Shown here: piece by piece, positions 12,098 to 22,881 of the stretch
Position numbering within the stretch: the stretch's first letter is position 1
Layout of the letters: each line of letters starts with the position of its first letter
Assembly: GCF_949628265.1 (NCBI RefSeq)
Contig: NC_088787.1
Span: 3,400,501 to 3,464,500 of the forward strand
Reading direction: 5' to 3'
DNA: 64,000 nucleotides
DNA from: Cloeon dipterum
Lineage: Eukaryota; Arthropoda; Insecta; Ephemeroptera; Baetidae
Position numbers and translations under genes: made by a program
The notes under the pieces: generated by a model
The model's input: the letters and a program-made list of their open reading frames with translations, nothing else
The model's database searches: none
What the model was told of the DNA's origin: nothing

Positions 12098-14164
12098 CTA
12101 GATTTCACCGTCCTTGGCCTCGCTGGTATCGCTTTCACTCAGATCGCAGACTGAGACAAACGGTTTGCTCGTAGGCGTCAGGTGAAGGGGTTGTTCCAGT
12201 GGCCTGGTTTCATTCGTGACTTCCTTGATCTGCACTTCCGCGTGGCCGACATCATCTTTAATGTCACAAAAAACGGACAATTCTTTGACCTCGTTGGTGT
12301 TTTGCAGACGGGAATAGTTTTTCTTTATCAGGTTGAAACTAAAAATGGTAATACTAAACAAGATTACGCTGATCACGATGGCGCAGATCAGGATGATGTT
12401 GAACAGCCGATAATGGTGCGACTTTTCTGTCAGGGTGCTGCTCTCCTGCACCTCGGTTGCGGCATTTTCCTCAGCAGGCGTCCAAGATTTTGTTGTGGTC
12501 GGAATGGACAAGCTAACAGGCGTAGTGTGATTGAATTCTGGGAGTTGCGTGTAATTTTCAACTTTTTCGGTCGCTTTTTGAGTTCGGGTCGAGGTTGTGG
12601 CTTTTATGGGCGTTGATTCAAGTGTTGTAGTTGTTGAAGTCGGAATCTTTACAAAGTGCTTGTCTTTAGCTTACATTAAATACATAAAAAATACAACGAT
12701 TAACATAGTTGTCAAGCCAACTATGTTCAGAGCAAACAACTTACTTGGCAAGGCACCGACTGCAGCCTTAAGTAGTCTGTACGTTGGCTTACTTGCTGTA
12801 TCATTGAGCTCAGTCATCCAAAAGGTTCCCGACGAGTCCAAGGCAAAGGTAAATGGAAAAGAAGTACCAAGATTTTCAACCTAGAAAGTGTAACGAGCTG
12901 TTGTCAATCTATATAGCTAAGACCACAGGTTAACATTGAAGAAATAAGACTCCACACAAAACTTGTACAGTTTAATATATTGTTAAATAATTAATAAATA
13001 ATAGAAACGCAAATATCTTATTAATAAATTGGTGACGTACCTCATAAAAAGGTTGCTCCTCAAATGGCTGGGATGTGTTCCAAGAGCGTATGTAGTTTTT
13101 CCACTTAAAGGCGGCATACATGGTCCCGTGACTGTCAATCAGCATTTTATATGGTGTTGCACTCCATTTTCCGATTAATTTCGGATATGCAGTGAAAGTT
13201 CCTTTGCGAAGTGCGTCAACGGGATGAATTGAAAACATAACTTTGGTTTCCCAATTGCTGACGTAGAGCTTTCTCGATTCCACCTCAGGGGACAGGGCAA
13301 TGGAAAAGAACTTAAATCCGGGCGATCTCAAAATCCAAGAGTGATTTCTTTCCAAACTAAAGGCGACAGTGTGTTCATCTGCACCATAATTTGAGATTAA
13401 TGCCAAGGTTCCATTCGGCGTTTCGTCGAGCACTAAGGCGTGCATAAAATAGCGGAAAGAAAACCGATGAATTAGTTTTATTTGATCGTTGTTGGACAAG
13501 TCGATGATCCATAGTTTGGAATTGCAATTGTCACTACCACTGTCCAGAACCCACAGCCTGCCAACAGAGTCCACTTGCAGCCCTCTTGCTTCTTCAATTT
13601 TGTCGCAGTCACCCTTTCCCTGCAAAAAAGTATATTTGATTGTTTTTTTTTCAACAAATTTCCATCGGAATATCTCTTTTGGCACTTTTAATCTTTTTAG
13701 AGGAAACACCGAATTTTCGAAATATATGAAAATTAAAAGAAAATGGCTGACTGTTTCATGAAAATAGAATACAAATGTACAAAATTCGACTAAAAATTAA
13801 CGTTTTGCGCTAATTGCATATGGTTTGATTGTTACTCTTTACTTTTCACACTTACATGCATCTCCCACGATGGGAACGGCGTGAGCTTCGGGGACGCAGA
13901 GGATGCGTTGCTCGTTGGCAGAGACACCAGAGTCACCGGAATATATTTATACAGGCTGATGAAGATTCTTGTTCCACAGACAGCCATGAAAAGAGGTAAC
14001 ATTTTCTCTGGTTTGTAAGTTCCGTCTTTCAAGGCCTGTGTCCTTTTCGCCTCGGAAGGCCACTCGTAGTCCATTCCATCGGGCCACTCGAAGACTTGCG
14101 TGAAGTTTACGGCGGTTGTCAAAGAAAAGTGGAGCAAAATGATGAAAAACAAGCTAGGATTCAT
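12098..14164 (-). CDS. Membrane-anchored MRJP/yellow-like protein with extended stalk
   Basis: Predicted 529 aa. Exons: 14164-13856, 13619-13041, 12880-12745, 12663-12098. Signal peptide FFIILLHFSLTTA, then FEWPDGMDYEWPSE. The core exon is two codons longer than in its neighbours (GADEHTVAF and SIHPVDALRKG carry the extra residues). The last exon starts at a weak AAG acceptor, fixed by an in-frame stop just upstream. It encodes a doubled stalk (two SIPT or KIPT repeats, rich in Thr), a membrane helix (LFNIILICAIVISVI) and a cytoplasmic tail. The tail ends at TAG in KDGEI, where the 22.9 kb paralogue has TGG (Trp). The extra stalk unit resembles the stalk half of the chimeric exon at 3347-2920. 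Confidence 0.88.
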
Positions 14165-14364
14165 GACTCTAACGTTTCTCATCTGAAAAAAAGCGGAAAA
14201 AAGTAATAGAATTGATTGGGTTTTCTCTTGGGAGAAACAAAAATTTAAAAATATAAAGAGCAACCTATTTTTCTTCTAGACGCGCGAATACTTTTTGTAT
14301 ATATTATGAGATGAACATTTTAAAACTATAAAGTTGCAAAACGCCAGCTTCCAAGAAAACGAAC

Positions 14365-14462
14365 CTGCTCGCTGAGTCAAAACTGGGACGAAACTGCAGC
14401 TAGATCGCAGTGAGTCGAAAGTCTTTCAGAAGCAAAACGAACTCTCCTCTAAAATAAGCAGC
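14365..14462 (-). promoter_or_regulatory. Predicted core promoter and 5' noncoding exon of the 12.1-14.2 kb MRJP gene
   Basis: Conserved upstream block: TATA-like AT-rich stretch near 14450, shared sequence ending in a splice donor after 14365 (AG then GTTCG). Inferred from conservation among four paralogues. Confidence 0.5.
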
Positions 14463-15998
14463 CTTTACTCCCGGAAATTTGTCATGCTCTTCAGTGATTG
14501 GTTGTTTAAGTGTATTTAATGGGGTGGTGGGGAGATTTCCCTTTGATATTTATATTTAATAAATAGAAGCACAATTTTGTCCTAAAGAATTAGATCAATG
14601 TGCTATTTATTTAAAAATCAATAAAGTTCTTCACAAACAACTGCTTGATTTAACAAAACGTGTAAAATGCCAAAGTATTTAAGAACACGAACCTTCTCGC
14701 TGGGTAAAAACGGAGTTCAAACTACAAATATGCCGTAAATCGAAGAGAACAAATTAATGAAACTTGAAATAATGAGAGTTTAATAACTGCCTCCTCTCGT
14801 AATAGAGTCATCACATAATTCTTTTTCAGTTCGGAAACATTTGAGTCGTGAATCGTTTCTTTTTGGCTATTGTTTTGCTTCTCCTTTCCCTGGCCACTGG
14901 CTGCCTGTTATCAGAGGTGCGGTCAAAGGTCGTTTCTACAGTTTATAAGGGACAAGTGCTTGGCGTTTCAATAAAATAAAAAATTTAAAAATAATACTAT
15001 ATGTATCGTAATTTTGACACAGAGCCGCTAGGGAAAACTCATTAAACAAGGGAGATATGTGGATAAGCACAGGGCGAATGCACGTCAGTCCGCTTGATCA
15101 TACTCTATACTCTTTTCTTTTATTTTCATTTATTTCCCAACGCCACCTGTTGATTCATTTTCATTCATTTCCCATCAGCACGCTTTGCAATGCCATACTA
15201 ATTGTAAGTCGCGTGTCTGCTTGACTTGCCGGCTTCCCCCTCCGTGTATGACGTCACACCAAGCGCTACCAGCGCCGTGTCTGAGGCTGCTTCTGAACTA
15301 ACAATACATGGCAGAAGCGACAACGTCGCCTCTCGTGTGACTGGTGGCTGCTGTAAAACCATTCTGTGAAATAAAGTTATTTTTGTAAATTAGCGTTAAG
15401 GCATGCGAATGCAAGAAAAAAATCTACGTGTAATTCGGACCAAAATACGCTCGCCAAATATTCCTACCTGCGGCCTCTTGCTCCTCGGCAGCTGCGATAA
15501 ACCAAAACAACAACAGCCAAGATTGTAAAAAATCTTTAGAGAAAAAGCAATGGACGAGAAAATAATAAGGCAAAAACGTCTATACTGATTTAGTTTATTT
15601 TAAATATGTCAGACAGTTCCTAACAGCCAAGTTGAATGATTCAAAGTTATTATGGTTATGGAGCGAAGAAAAGATCATACAAAAATACCAGTGCTGGCTG
15701 CATTTTTGGATTTCCAGACTTGTTAAGAAAAAACAATTTTTTTCTATTGTTGCTAAACATTTATTTTTTCGTACAATTTCAAGCGTTGGTTTTATACAGC
15801 ACAATCTTGTCATTTGCATATTCTTACGTCCTAAAAAATTTCAAACTGATATACACATGGTTTGCTATTTTACAGTTTCAAAATTGCTGTACGAAGCTTT
15901 CTTCGTGGAATTTTAAAATCTTTCACTAAATCTAAAAATTTTTAAAAGTTATTTGATTCCAAATTTCTTTTGGTTCAATTTACACCTTGGCGAGAGCA
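14463..15998. other. Spacer between MRJP array and zinc-finger cluster
   Basis: Bases 14463 to about 15330 are paralogous to about 25353-26230, so they belong to a segmental duplication with the MRJP gene. They include a dispersed TGACGTCA element near 15250. From 15450 to 15998 the sequence matches the 3' flanks of the small zinc-finger genes at 39.5 and 46.7 kb. Open frames at 15.6-15.9 kb look like chance. Confidence 0.55.
15200..15300. repeat. Dispersed TGACGTCA element
   Basis: Contains GTCGCGTGTCTGC followed about 40 bases later by TATGACGTCACACC and a GCGCTACCAGCGCCG palindrome. It is nearly identical to 26125-26220 and related to eight other copies in the window. Confidence 0.7.
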
Positions 15999-17278
15999 TT
16001 AAATTTCTTTCCAATTCGGCTTAACTGGATGTTTGTGAGATCTCTTTTTACTCGTTGTCGTTTTATGTTTGCACTCGAGGCATTCCCACTTAATAGCATG
16101 AGATGTATTTACGTGTTGCCTCAGATTCTTCTCTGTCGCAAATAAGTTTGGACAATTATCGCATTTGATTGTTTTTGAATAATGATTGCGTGCGATGTGA
16201 TCTTCTAAATTACCCTTCAAGTATGTTGAGAACTGTGGACAAATAACGCACTCGAACATTTTCCCTTGCTTTTTCGTTTGCTCATCCTGCCCATCGGTTT
16301 TGGTACACGTACCAATGTTTTTACTCCGTTTTTATTTTCAATCTTGTGTGTGTAGTTTTTTTCGTCTTGGTCTTCCGATTGTTGTGCTCTATTCTTGTGA
16401 GTCCTCAAGTGAGTATAAATGTTGTCATATTCCCTGCCATTGCACACCTGGCAGACGCCCTCATGAGTAGGATTTCGTTTCTTCTCCTGATTCTCATTTG
16501 TTTTTCTTTTCTTCGCTTCCACAAAATCGGTATTTGCATTCCTTTTCCGCTTTTGGCCTGAACATGCACTTGTTGAAGGTTCTGGAAATTAATTTTGAAG
16601 AACAGAATAAATGCTTCGAAAATGTTGAATTCTTTTTTTGTCATCTACATATCAATTGAAGAGAGGCTTTCTTTCTTTAATGACGAATATCACGAAAATA
16701 TTTCTCACCAGGTTCACTCCTGCTGACTGAGACTGCAGATTCAACCGTCGAATCCGTAATTTGATCTTGAATCGCAACACTTTGGTTCTCACAAATGCCA
16801 TCTAAAATATTATTTTCTCTTAAAAAGAATTCAATAAAATAATTCGAATGAGCTAACCTGAAGCAGGACAAATATCAAAGTAAGAGAAGCCAACAGAAGT
16901 TGATTCTTGTTCGAATATCTTTGGACATTCGGGCGGTAAAGCATTCGCGTCCTCCACGACAACCCCGTTTTCATTGGCACGCGGAACCTGTCTTGCGGTC
17001 TGTTCGACTTGCGGCTCATCGGCAGCAGCGTTCACTGCTGCCAAAGTTTCTTCCTTTCCTAGCTGGTCGTTCGCTTCCTTAGAGTTCTGTTCGTCTGGAG
17101 GTTGTGAATCCTCACAAGGAAACTCATTCAAGCTGAAACAGTTATAAAATATCTGAATTCAATTTACCTGAATAGAAGCTTTTTGGATTTTTTCTTACAT
17201 ATAACAAGCGACGCAATAGTTGCCGCATTCCTTTTTTTCTGTGCATCCTTTGCTAGTGCATTTGTCTTCTGGATCCAT
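15999..17278 (-). pseudogene. Small zinc-finger family, copy A (frameshifted)
   Basis: Exons: 17278-17199 (ATG GAT CCA; CTSKGC and CVAC motifs), 17132-16858 (acidic, Gln/Glu-rich linker ending ICPASG), 16801-16709, 16581-15999. Intron phases 2, 1, 1 match the other three copies. The last exon starts with a basic, probably nuclear-localising stretch, then C2H2-like finger 1 (CQVCNGREYDNIYTHLRTH). Near 16297-16302 one base is missing relative to copies B and C, so the frame ends soon after finger 1. The remaining fingers (FECVICPQFSTYLKG, IKCDNCPNLFATE, WECLECKHK) sit in the next frame, ending PVKPNWKEI. It is either a decaying gene or a one-base sequence error. The family is not one I can name; nuclear nucleic-acid binding is inferred from the fingers. 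Confidence 0.7.
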
Positions 17279-19601
17279 TGTGGCGAGCCCAACTCGACGC
17301 GTTTTCCTTCAACCGTAGCCCGTCTGATTGTGAGAATGAAAATCTTTGTGGGAGAATATCGGCTCACCGACTCAGGGGAAAGTGTTATTTGTATTTTGCC
17401 GTAAGATTGTTGGAATTTCTCAAAGGTTTGACATTTTTTGGCTCGAATTCCTGGAATTGTTCTCTACCACGAAAATCCTCTTTATAAAGAAATACCTTCA
17501 TCCTGCTTTTGTTGACACAATGATGGAAGGAAAATTATTGTCTTGATTTTTTCCGTTATTTCAATAATTATAATTTTATTTGTATAACAAAGAACGTAGT
17601 ATTTATCACCATAACGTGAAAAGTCTGACTTATTCTTCTACTCGTAGAATTGCCTTGAAATCGCGAGCCAACGGTCTTTTCTTTAGAGCACGTAGATCGT
17701 GAATCGTGAATAGGCTTTTTCTTAAAATAAAAATCGCAGATAGTATTGCTATAGCGGTGAACACTGAACCACTTTCCATTGCACACCGTTTTAAAAAATT
17801 TATAGAAATTTAATTTTATGATTGCTTTATTTAAAAACTTTCACAAAAATGTATTTACTCTGTATTTGATTTATATTCCTTTTCAGAGCTGGTAAGCAAA
17901 ACTGATCACTGACACGAGTGGAAAAAACATTTTTCCAAGTTGATATCATTCGAACATGACACCACAACTGGTTAAAACTTCAAATTGCAATGAAAAACAC
18001 AATTGAAAAGATGTTTGACTAATAATTAACCGGAGCAGAATCTCGTTATTTAGAGTTAATTTTATAAGAAAAATTTAACTTAATAGTAATAATTAACTCT
18101 ATTGTTAATGAATTGATTTTTAGTTGTTTCCTAATTTTATAAAATCAACAGAAGAATTATTTCAAATTAGGTCAGTTCAAGTTTTAATAGTTTGATAAAT
18201 TAAAAAAACCTTTACCTCAGTTTTTAGCTACTGCCGCGAGCAATTGATGAATGACCAAAATTTTAATAATTACGTTCGAACTTCATACCTCTTATTAATT
18301 TATTTGATTGAATTGTAATAATATAAATTATTGGACATTGTTGAAATTCTTGCCGCACTGTTTATAGTATATTCATCCGATTGCACTTAAATTGTTTTTG
18401 GAAAAGAGACAGGACAAAGCCCAAAGTCCTGAACTGCTGATGGTTCACCTCGTCATTGGCCGATCTCAAATTTATCTTACGATTTCGAAAAATCCAAAAT
18501 AAAGCCATTTTAAATTATATTAATGACACATTAATTTAACACGAGACCACATTTTTTAAATTTCCTGCTCTTCGAGAAAATACCACCAACCACCACACAT
18601 GACTACATTTTATTTATTCTGTCCTCCACATAGGCCCGCTTTGAGAAACATTTATTGCCTTTAGTCACGGTACAAAATACACATTCTATCCAAATTAACC
18701 TATTTGGTCACATAAAATCGAACTTGCTCTCGCCCAGACAGAAATATATTCTATCAAAATTGGAAAACCTGTTCAGCGGCTAGATCGCTTAAATATTTTT
18801 CCTTTTCCGCTTACCACAGTATCGCATTCAGTGATTTATAAATTAGCTGAATGTATAGCCTGTTCATTGTATTTTGGCTAACCGAGCTAATTCGTAAAGA
18901 GCAAAATCAATAATATTTTAGCTGCTAGAGTCGCTTGAATATTTGATTCTATTTAATTACTATATTTGAACTTCGTCCGGAAAATTGAGCTAAGAGACAA
19001 TTTCGCGAGTGCTTTTCCACGCTGTCTCCTATTGTGTTGGACAAACGCTGGAGTCGAAATAAATTTTGAAGGAATAGATTGCAAAAGGTTTATTGTTCGT
19101 TGGTGGCGCTGTTGGCATTCTTGCAAGCCCCTCCCCCATTAATTCCATTCATTGCCTCTGACGTCGCGCTAGTCGCGTGTCACTTTCGTTGCGGGTTACA
19201 TAAGCTGTTTGTATTGCTGGCGGAAAACTCTAGTCAGTCAATTTGTAAAAAAAAAATAGAGCTGTTTTCATCTAGAGAAATAAAACTTAATTTTTTTCAA
19301 TCATTTAATTAGAAAATTAATTTACAAATGTATCATACAGCAGAAATTACACTTCTTATTATCAATCAAACTTATACAATATAATGACAAATTGTTGGGG
19401 GATTTACAAAATTTGGCTTTTTTGCATCACTTGCTATAAAGTGCTTGTCTACTTAACGTATTAGGTGAAAAAAAAATGGAAGGAAAGGACAGAATTCGAA
19501 ATATCAGTCATGAAAAACAAATTAGCCTATTTAGCATTTTGATCATTTCTTCACTTCAAAGAATTAGCGAATTTTATAAAGCCTTTTTAAAAGGGCCAAA
19601 G
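17279..19601. other. Long AT-rich spacer upstream of copy A
   Basis: Bases 17279-17560 are decayed sequence homologous to the 5' flank of copy C (41247-41560). From 17.6 to 19.0 kb I see no gene and no clear repeat. Near 19157 is a dispersed TGACGTCG element. From 19.3 kb the sequence is the 3' flank of the ZAD gene, similar to flanks at 32.8, 36.4 and 43.4 kb. Confidence 0.55.
19130..19215. repeat. Dispersed TGACGTC element
   Basis: CATTGCCTCTGACGTCGCG, then GTCGCGTGTCACTTTCGTTG and GGGTTACATAAGCTG. Same order of blocks as the copies at 32.6, 35.9, 36.2, 43.3 and 46.2 kb. Confidence 0.7.
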
Positions 19602-21283
19602 TTAAGGATTGTCTATGCCGTGAATTGTCAATAAATGTCTTTTCACACTAACATAGGCCATTGTTTTTCCACACACGTAGCAAGTTTCGAGAGTTTTGTT
19701 TTTCAAATGTGTATTCGTTTTATGGTTAGCCAGGATATACGATGAAACGAAATTCCTTTCACACTGGTCACATTCAAATTTGCGTTCAATCAAGAGGTGT
19801 GTCATGGCCAAGTGGTTTTTCAAGTATTCAACACGAATGAAGCTTTTTGGACAGTGTGCACAGTACTTCAAATTCAGTCTCTTGTGTACGTGATTCATGT
19901 GGACTTTCAGCATTTTTACATTTTTGTAGTACCTTTTGCGTGGCTCGCACTTGAATCCAATATTTTTGTACTTCAAACCACGCCAGGAATCATTTCTGTG
20001 TTTCATTTTCAAATGGCAATCCAACAAAGCAAGAAATTTAAATACCTTTGGACACTTTTCACATTTGAAATGAGTTGTTTTGCATGTTTTCCAGTGAGAT
20101 TGGTACAAACCTGAGCATTCAAATTCATTCTTGCAGCGCTTGCACTTCATTCGTTTCAAATGGCGACTCATATTCCCAACAATAACATCTGAATTGCAAA
20201 TTTGGCACACCCGAGATTTATAATTGTCTCTGACATGTTTTGCAAGATGCTGATTGGTGGAACACATTTTTTGACATTTGTCGCACTTGATTGTTTTTGG
20301 CAAATGCAAACAGGAAATGTGAAGCAACAAATCCTTTTTGAATTTAAATTTGCTCTCACAATGGTGGCATTTGAAGACTTTTGCTTCGTCTTCTTTCTTG
20401 TGAACAGCTTCAAAGTGGACATTCATTTCAGGTTCGGATTTGAAATAACAGAGGCAACCCAAGAATTTGCATCTAACGTGAAACTCAGCATGTTCACGAT
20501 GAATATGCATTTTGATGTTATTAGACCTCCGGAACTCTTTGTCGCAAAAATTGCACTTGATCAATTTCTTTTCATGCACTTGCTTTGTGTGACTCTCCTT
20601 TTCCTCGACTGTGTGGAAATATGTGACACAATTGCGATAGTCACACCTGATGGCATTCTCATGCTTCTTTCTCATGTGACTACTAATTTTTGCGACTACT
20701 TGTCTACAGTAGAAGCATTTCTTCTTGCTCTTTAGACCATCAGACTTTCTCTCGTGCTCGGAATTTTCTTCCGTCTCGCTTTTCGGCAGCTCAATCTTCT
20801 CCAGCTGCACCCAGCACTGCTCAGCTTTCCCTGCTGCAAAACAGTCCAAATCAAATAAAAGTCAAACTTGGGTATTCATTTATTTAGATCAGTTCAATGA
20901 AAACAGTGAAATTAATGTTTGCTGCATTCATTTTAAAAGAAGCTGAATTACCAAAATATTGTTTGCGTAATTCCTTCAGGGTGCCATCCAGCTGCTCATT
21001 TGTTGGCCACCAAGCAAGATTATCAATTTCAGGTAGTTGTCTGGCCAGAAATCTGGGGAAAAATATTAATTCGAAGGGTAAAAATTCCAACTGAAACTAA
21101 CTCTGCGTGCCAGATGCAGAAATTGCAAATCAGATCGTGATCCTCGATTTCCTCTGCGAATTCATAGCCGCAGACGTTCAGGAGCCAAGTCTGCAGCTTC
21201 TCCTTGTCCACTTGGACAGCCTGGACAGCGCCGTCCGCCGTCGGACGCTCGCAAACGCGGCAGAGCGGCTTCTTCAGCGGCAT
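19602..21283 (-). CDS. ZAD-C2H2 zinc-finger protein 1
   Basis: Predicted 504 aa, three exons: 21283-21102, 21052-20952, 20833-19602. The ZAD (zinc-finger-associated domain, an arthropod dimerisation module) covers about residues 1-95: CRVCERPTADG, then LICNFCIWHAE across the first splice, FLARQLPEIDNLAWW and LKELRKQYF. A charged linker (CWVQLEKIELPKSE) leads to about 13 C2H2-type units, including KCFYCRQVVAKISSH, IKCNFCDKEFRRSNN and KFECDQCERNFVSS. Two units look degenerate: the sixth ends HVRDNY, losing the final His, and GFKCEPRKRYY lacks the second Cys. ZAD proteins are usually nuclear, DNA-binding regulators. The target is unknown. The gene has the same exon phases (2, 1) as four paralogues here. 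Confidence 0.93.
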
Positions 21284-22881
21284 CGTGGCAACTGAAATGG
21301 CGCGAATGAGACTGAAACAGCTGCAGGCAGTCAGGGTAGTCAGGTGGATTATAGGGTAAACGAAAAGGAGAAGGAATTGCGGTAAGAAACTTAAGCAAAT
21401 GAATCGATTTGAAAGAGTAGAATTAATTAATGAAGGTAATATTTTTCAATCTATAACGCATTTTGTGATTTTTTATGTCATATTCAAAAATTCACACTTA
21501 AAACAATCATGTGTGTTGTATAGGTATATCATCTCCATATTATATCTATCTCCTACAGTAAAACACGAGGCCAGGGCGAAGACGATAGCACCCTCTCTTC
21601 TCTCCCTTTCAAACTCAATGGCGGGAAACTGAATTGCCACGACAGTTGCAATTTGTTTATTTTCTCAAAGGCGCAAATGAAAATTTAACTTACGTTTTCT
21701 TTTTTGTTTTTTAATCGCCTTGATTTTAGCCTCACATCCATAAAGAAGACTGATTGAAAGATATAAATAAATCTAAATAAAAAATGCTGTAGAGCAGACA
21801 GCTACGCTGAAATTTAGTTTGTTATCCACACTTTCGATTAATTCACTTGGCCAGAGTGTCAACTAATTTGTTAAAATGAATGAATTACAAAAAAATTAAG
21901 AAGAAAACCGAGATTGAAATATTGCGAAATGCAATTATATTTTTATAATATATGTTTTTCCCACTTAAATCACCCCAAATGGCAACCACCTTGCATTAAA
22001 TTTACTTTTCAGGCTGCCACGTTGTACAATTTATTCATTTTCATTCGGTTTCCCTCCTGCCTGCCATTCAAAGTCGCGTGCCTGTTCATCTGGCTGATTT
22101 CTTCTTCCCGCCCCCACTGACGTCATATATACCAAATGCCTCCAGCGCTGTTTCTGAGGCAACCGCTGAACTAACACAATTAGCCTGTGGCAACAACGCT
22201 GCCTCTGGTAGCCTTTTAGGCATCCTAAAAATTGATTGAATTAAAATTAAGAATATAATTTGCGTCTGAGGTTCGATAAAAAACCAAAGTCTACGAAACT
22301 GCAAAAATTCAATCGCTTACTAGGCTCGATAAAGGAAATGATTTATATATCTCGCAATAAAAAGACGAGGTGCCGACCGCAGAAACTCAGCCGCTCAATT
22401 CGCAACGTAAGGAAGAAATCAAACTAAAATTGAAACAAGAAAAAGCAACGAAATTACCGGCCAATGCCTAAGTTGACTGCTTCAACCCATTTTCCATAAT
22501 TCTCGCTGCCGCACAGCGCACAGCCGCACACACCAACACAGAGAGCCACGAAAAAAAGCTTTTTTTTCCTACAGACAACGCATGGCACGCTTTTAAAAAA
22601 AGAGGACAAAGTAAAGAAAATAAAAAACATTGACTTTTACAACTGCTATGCTGCTATTTTCAACGTTATAATTTTGTTGTAATTATTCATGTTTTGGAAA
22701 ACAGGCTATTCGTGAGAAATCAATGGATTGAATAAAAATATTTTTTTGAAATTACAACAAGGTATATTTTTTTGAACATAATTACAATACATATATTAAA
22801 TGATAATGCATTGGTGTAGAATAAATTTAATTATTCACATTAAGAACCGAGATCTGATAATACCCGTGATCATGGCAGGAT
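21284..22881. other. Spacer between ZAD gene 1 and the 22.9 kb MRJP gene
   Basis: The first 150 bases (5' flank of the ZAD gene) are conserved with the other ZAD genes (a CAGCTGCAG block near 21320). A dispersed TGACGTCA element lies near 22118. From 22500 the sequence is 3' flank of the MRJP gene. No RNA gene or further coding sequence was recognised. Confidence 0.5.
22070..22165. repeat. Dispersed TGACGTCA element
   Basis: AAGTCGCGTGCCTGTTCATC, then CCCACTGACGTCATATATACC and GCGCTGTTTCTGAGGC. Closest to the copies at 15.2, 26.2 and 26.75 kb, and about 0.8 kb upstream of ZAD gene 1. Confidence 0.65.

Noticed and set aside
15595..15930. Overlapping open frames on both strands downstream of copy A
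   Set aside because: AT-rich, not conserved in the paralogous 3' flanks of copies B, C and D.
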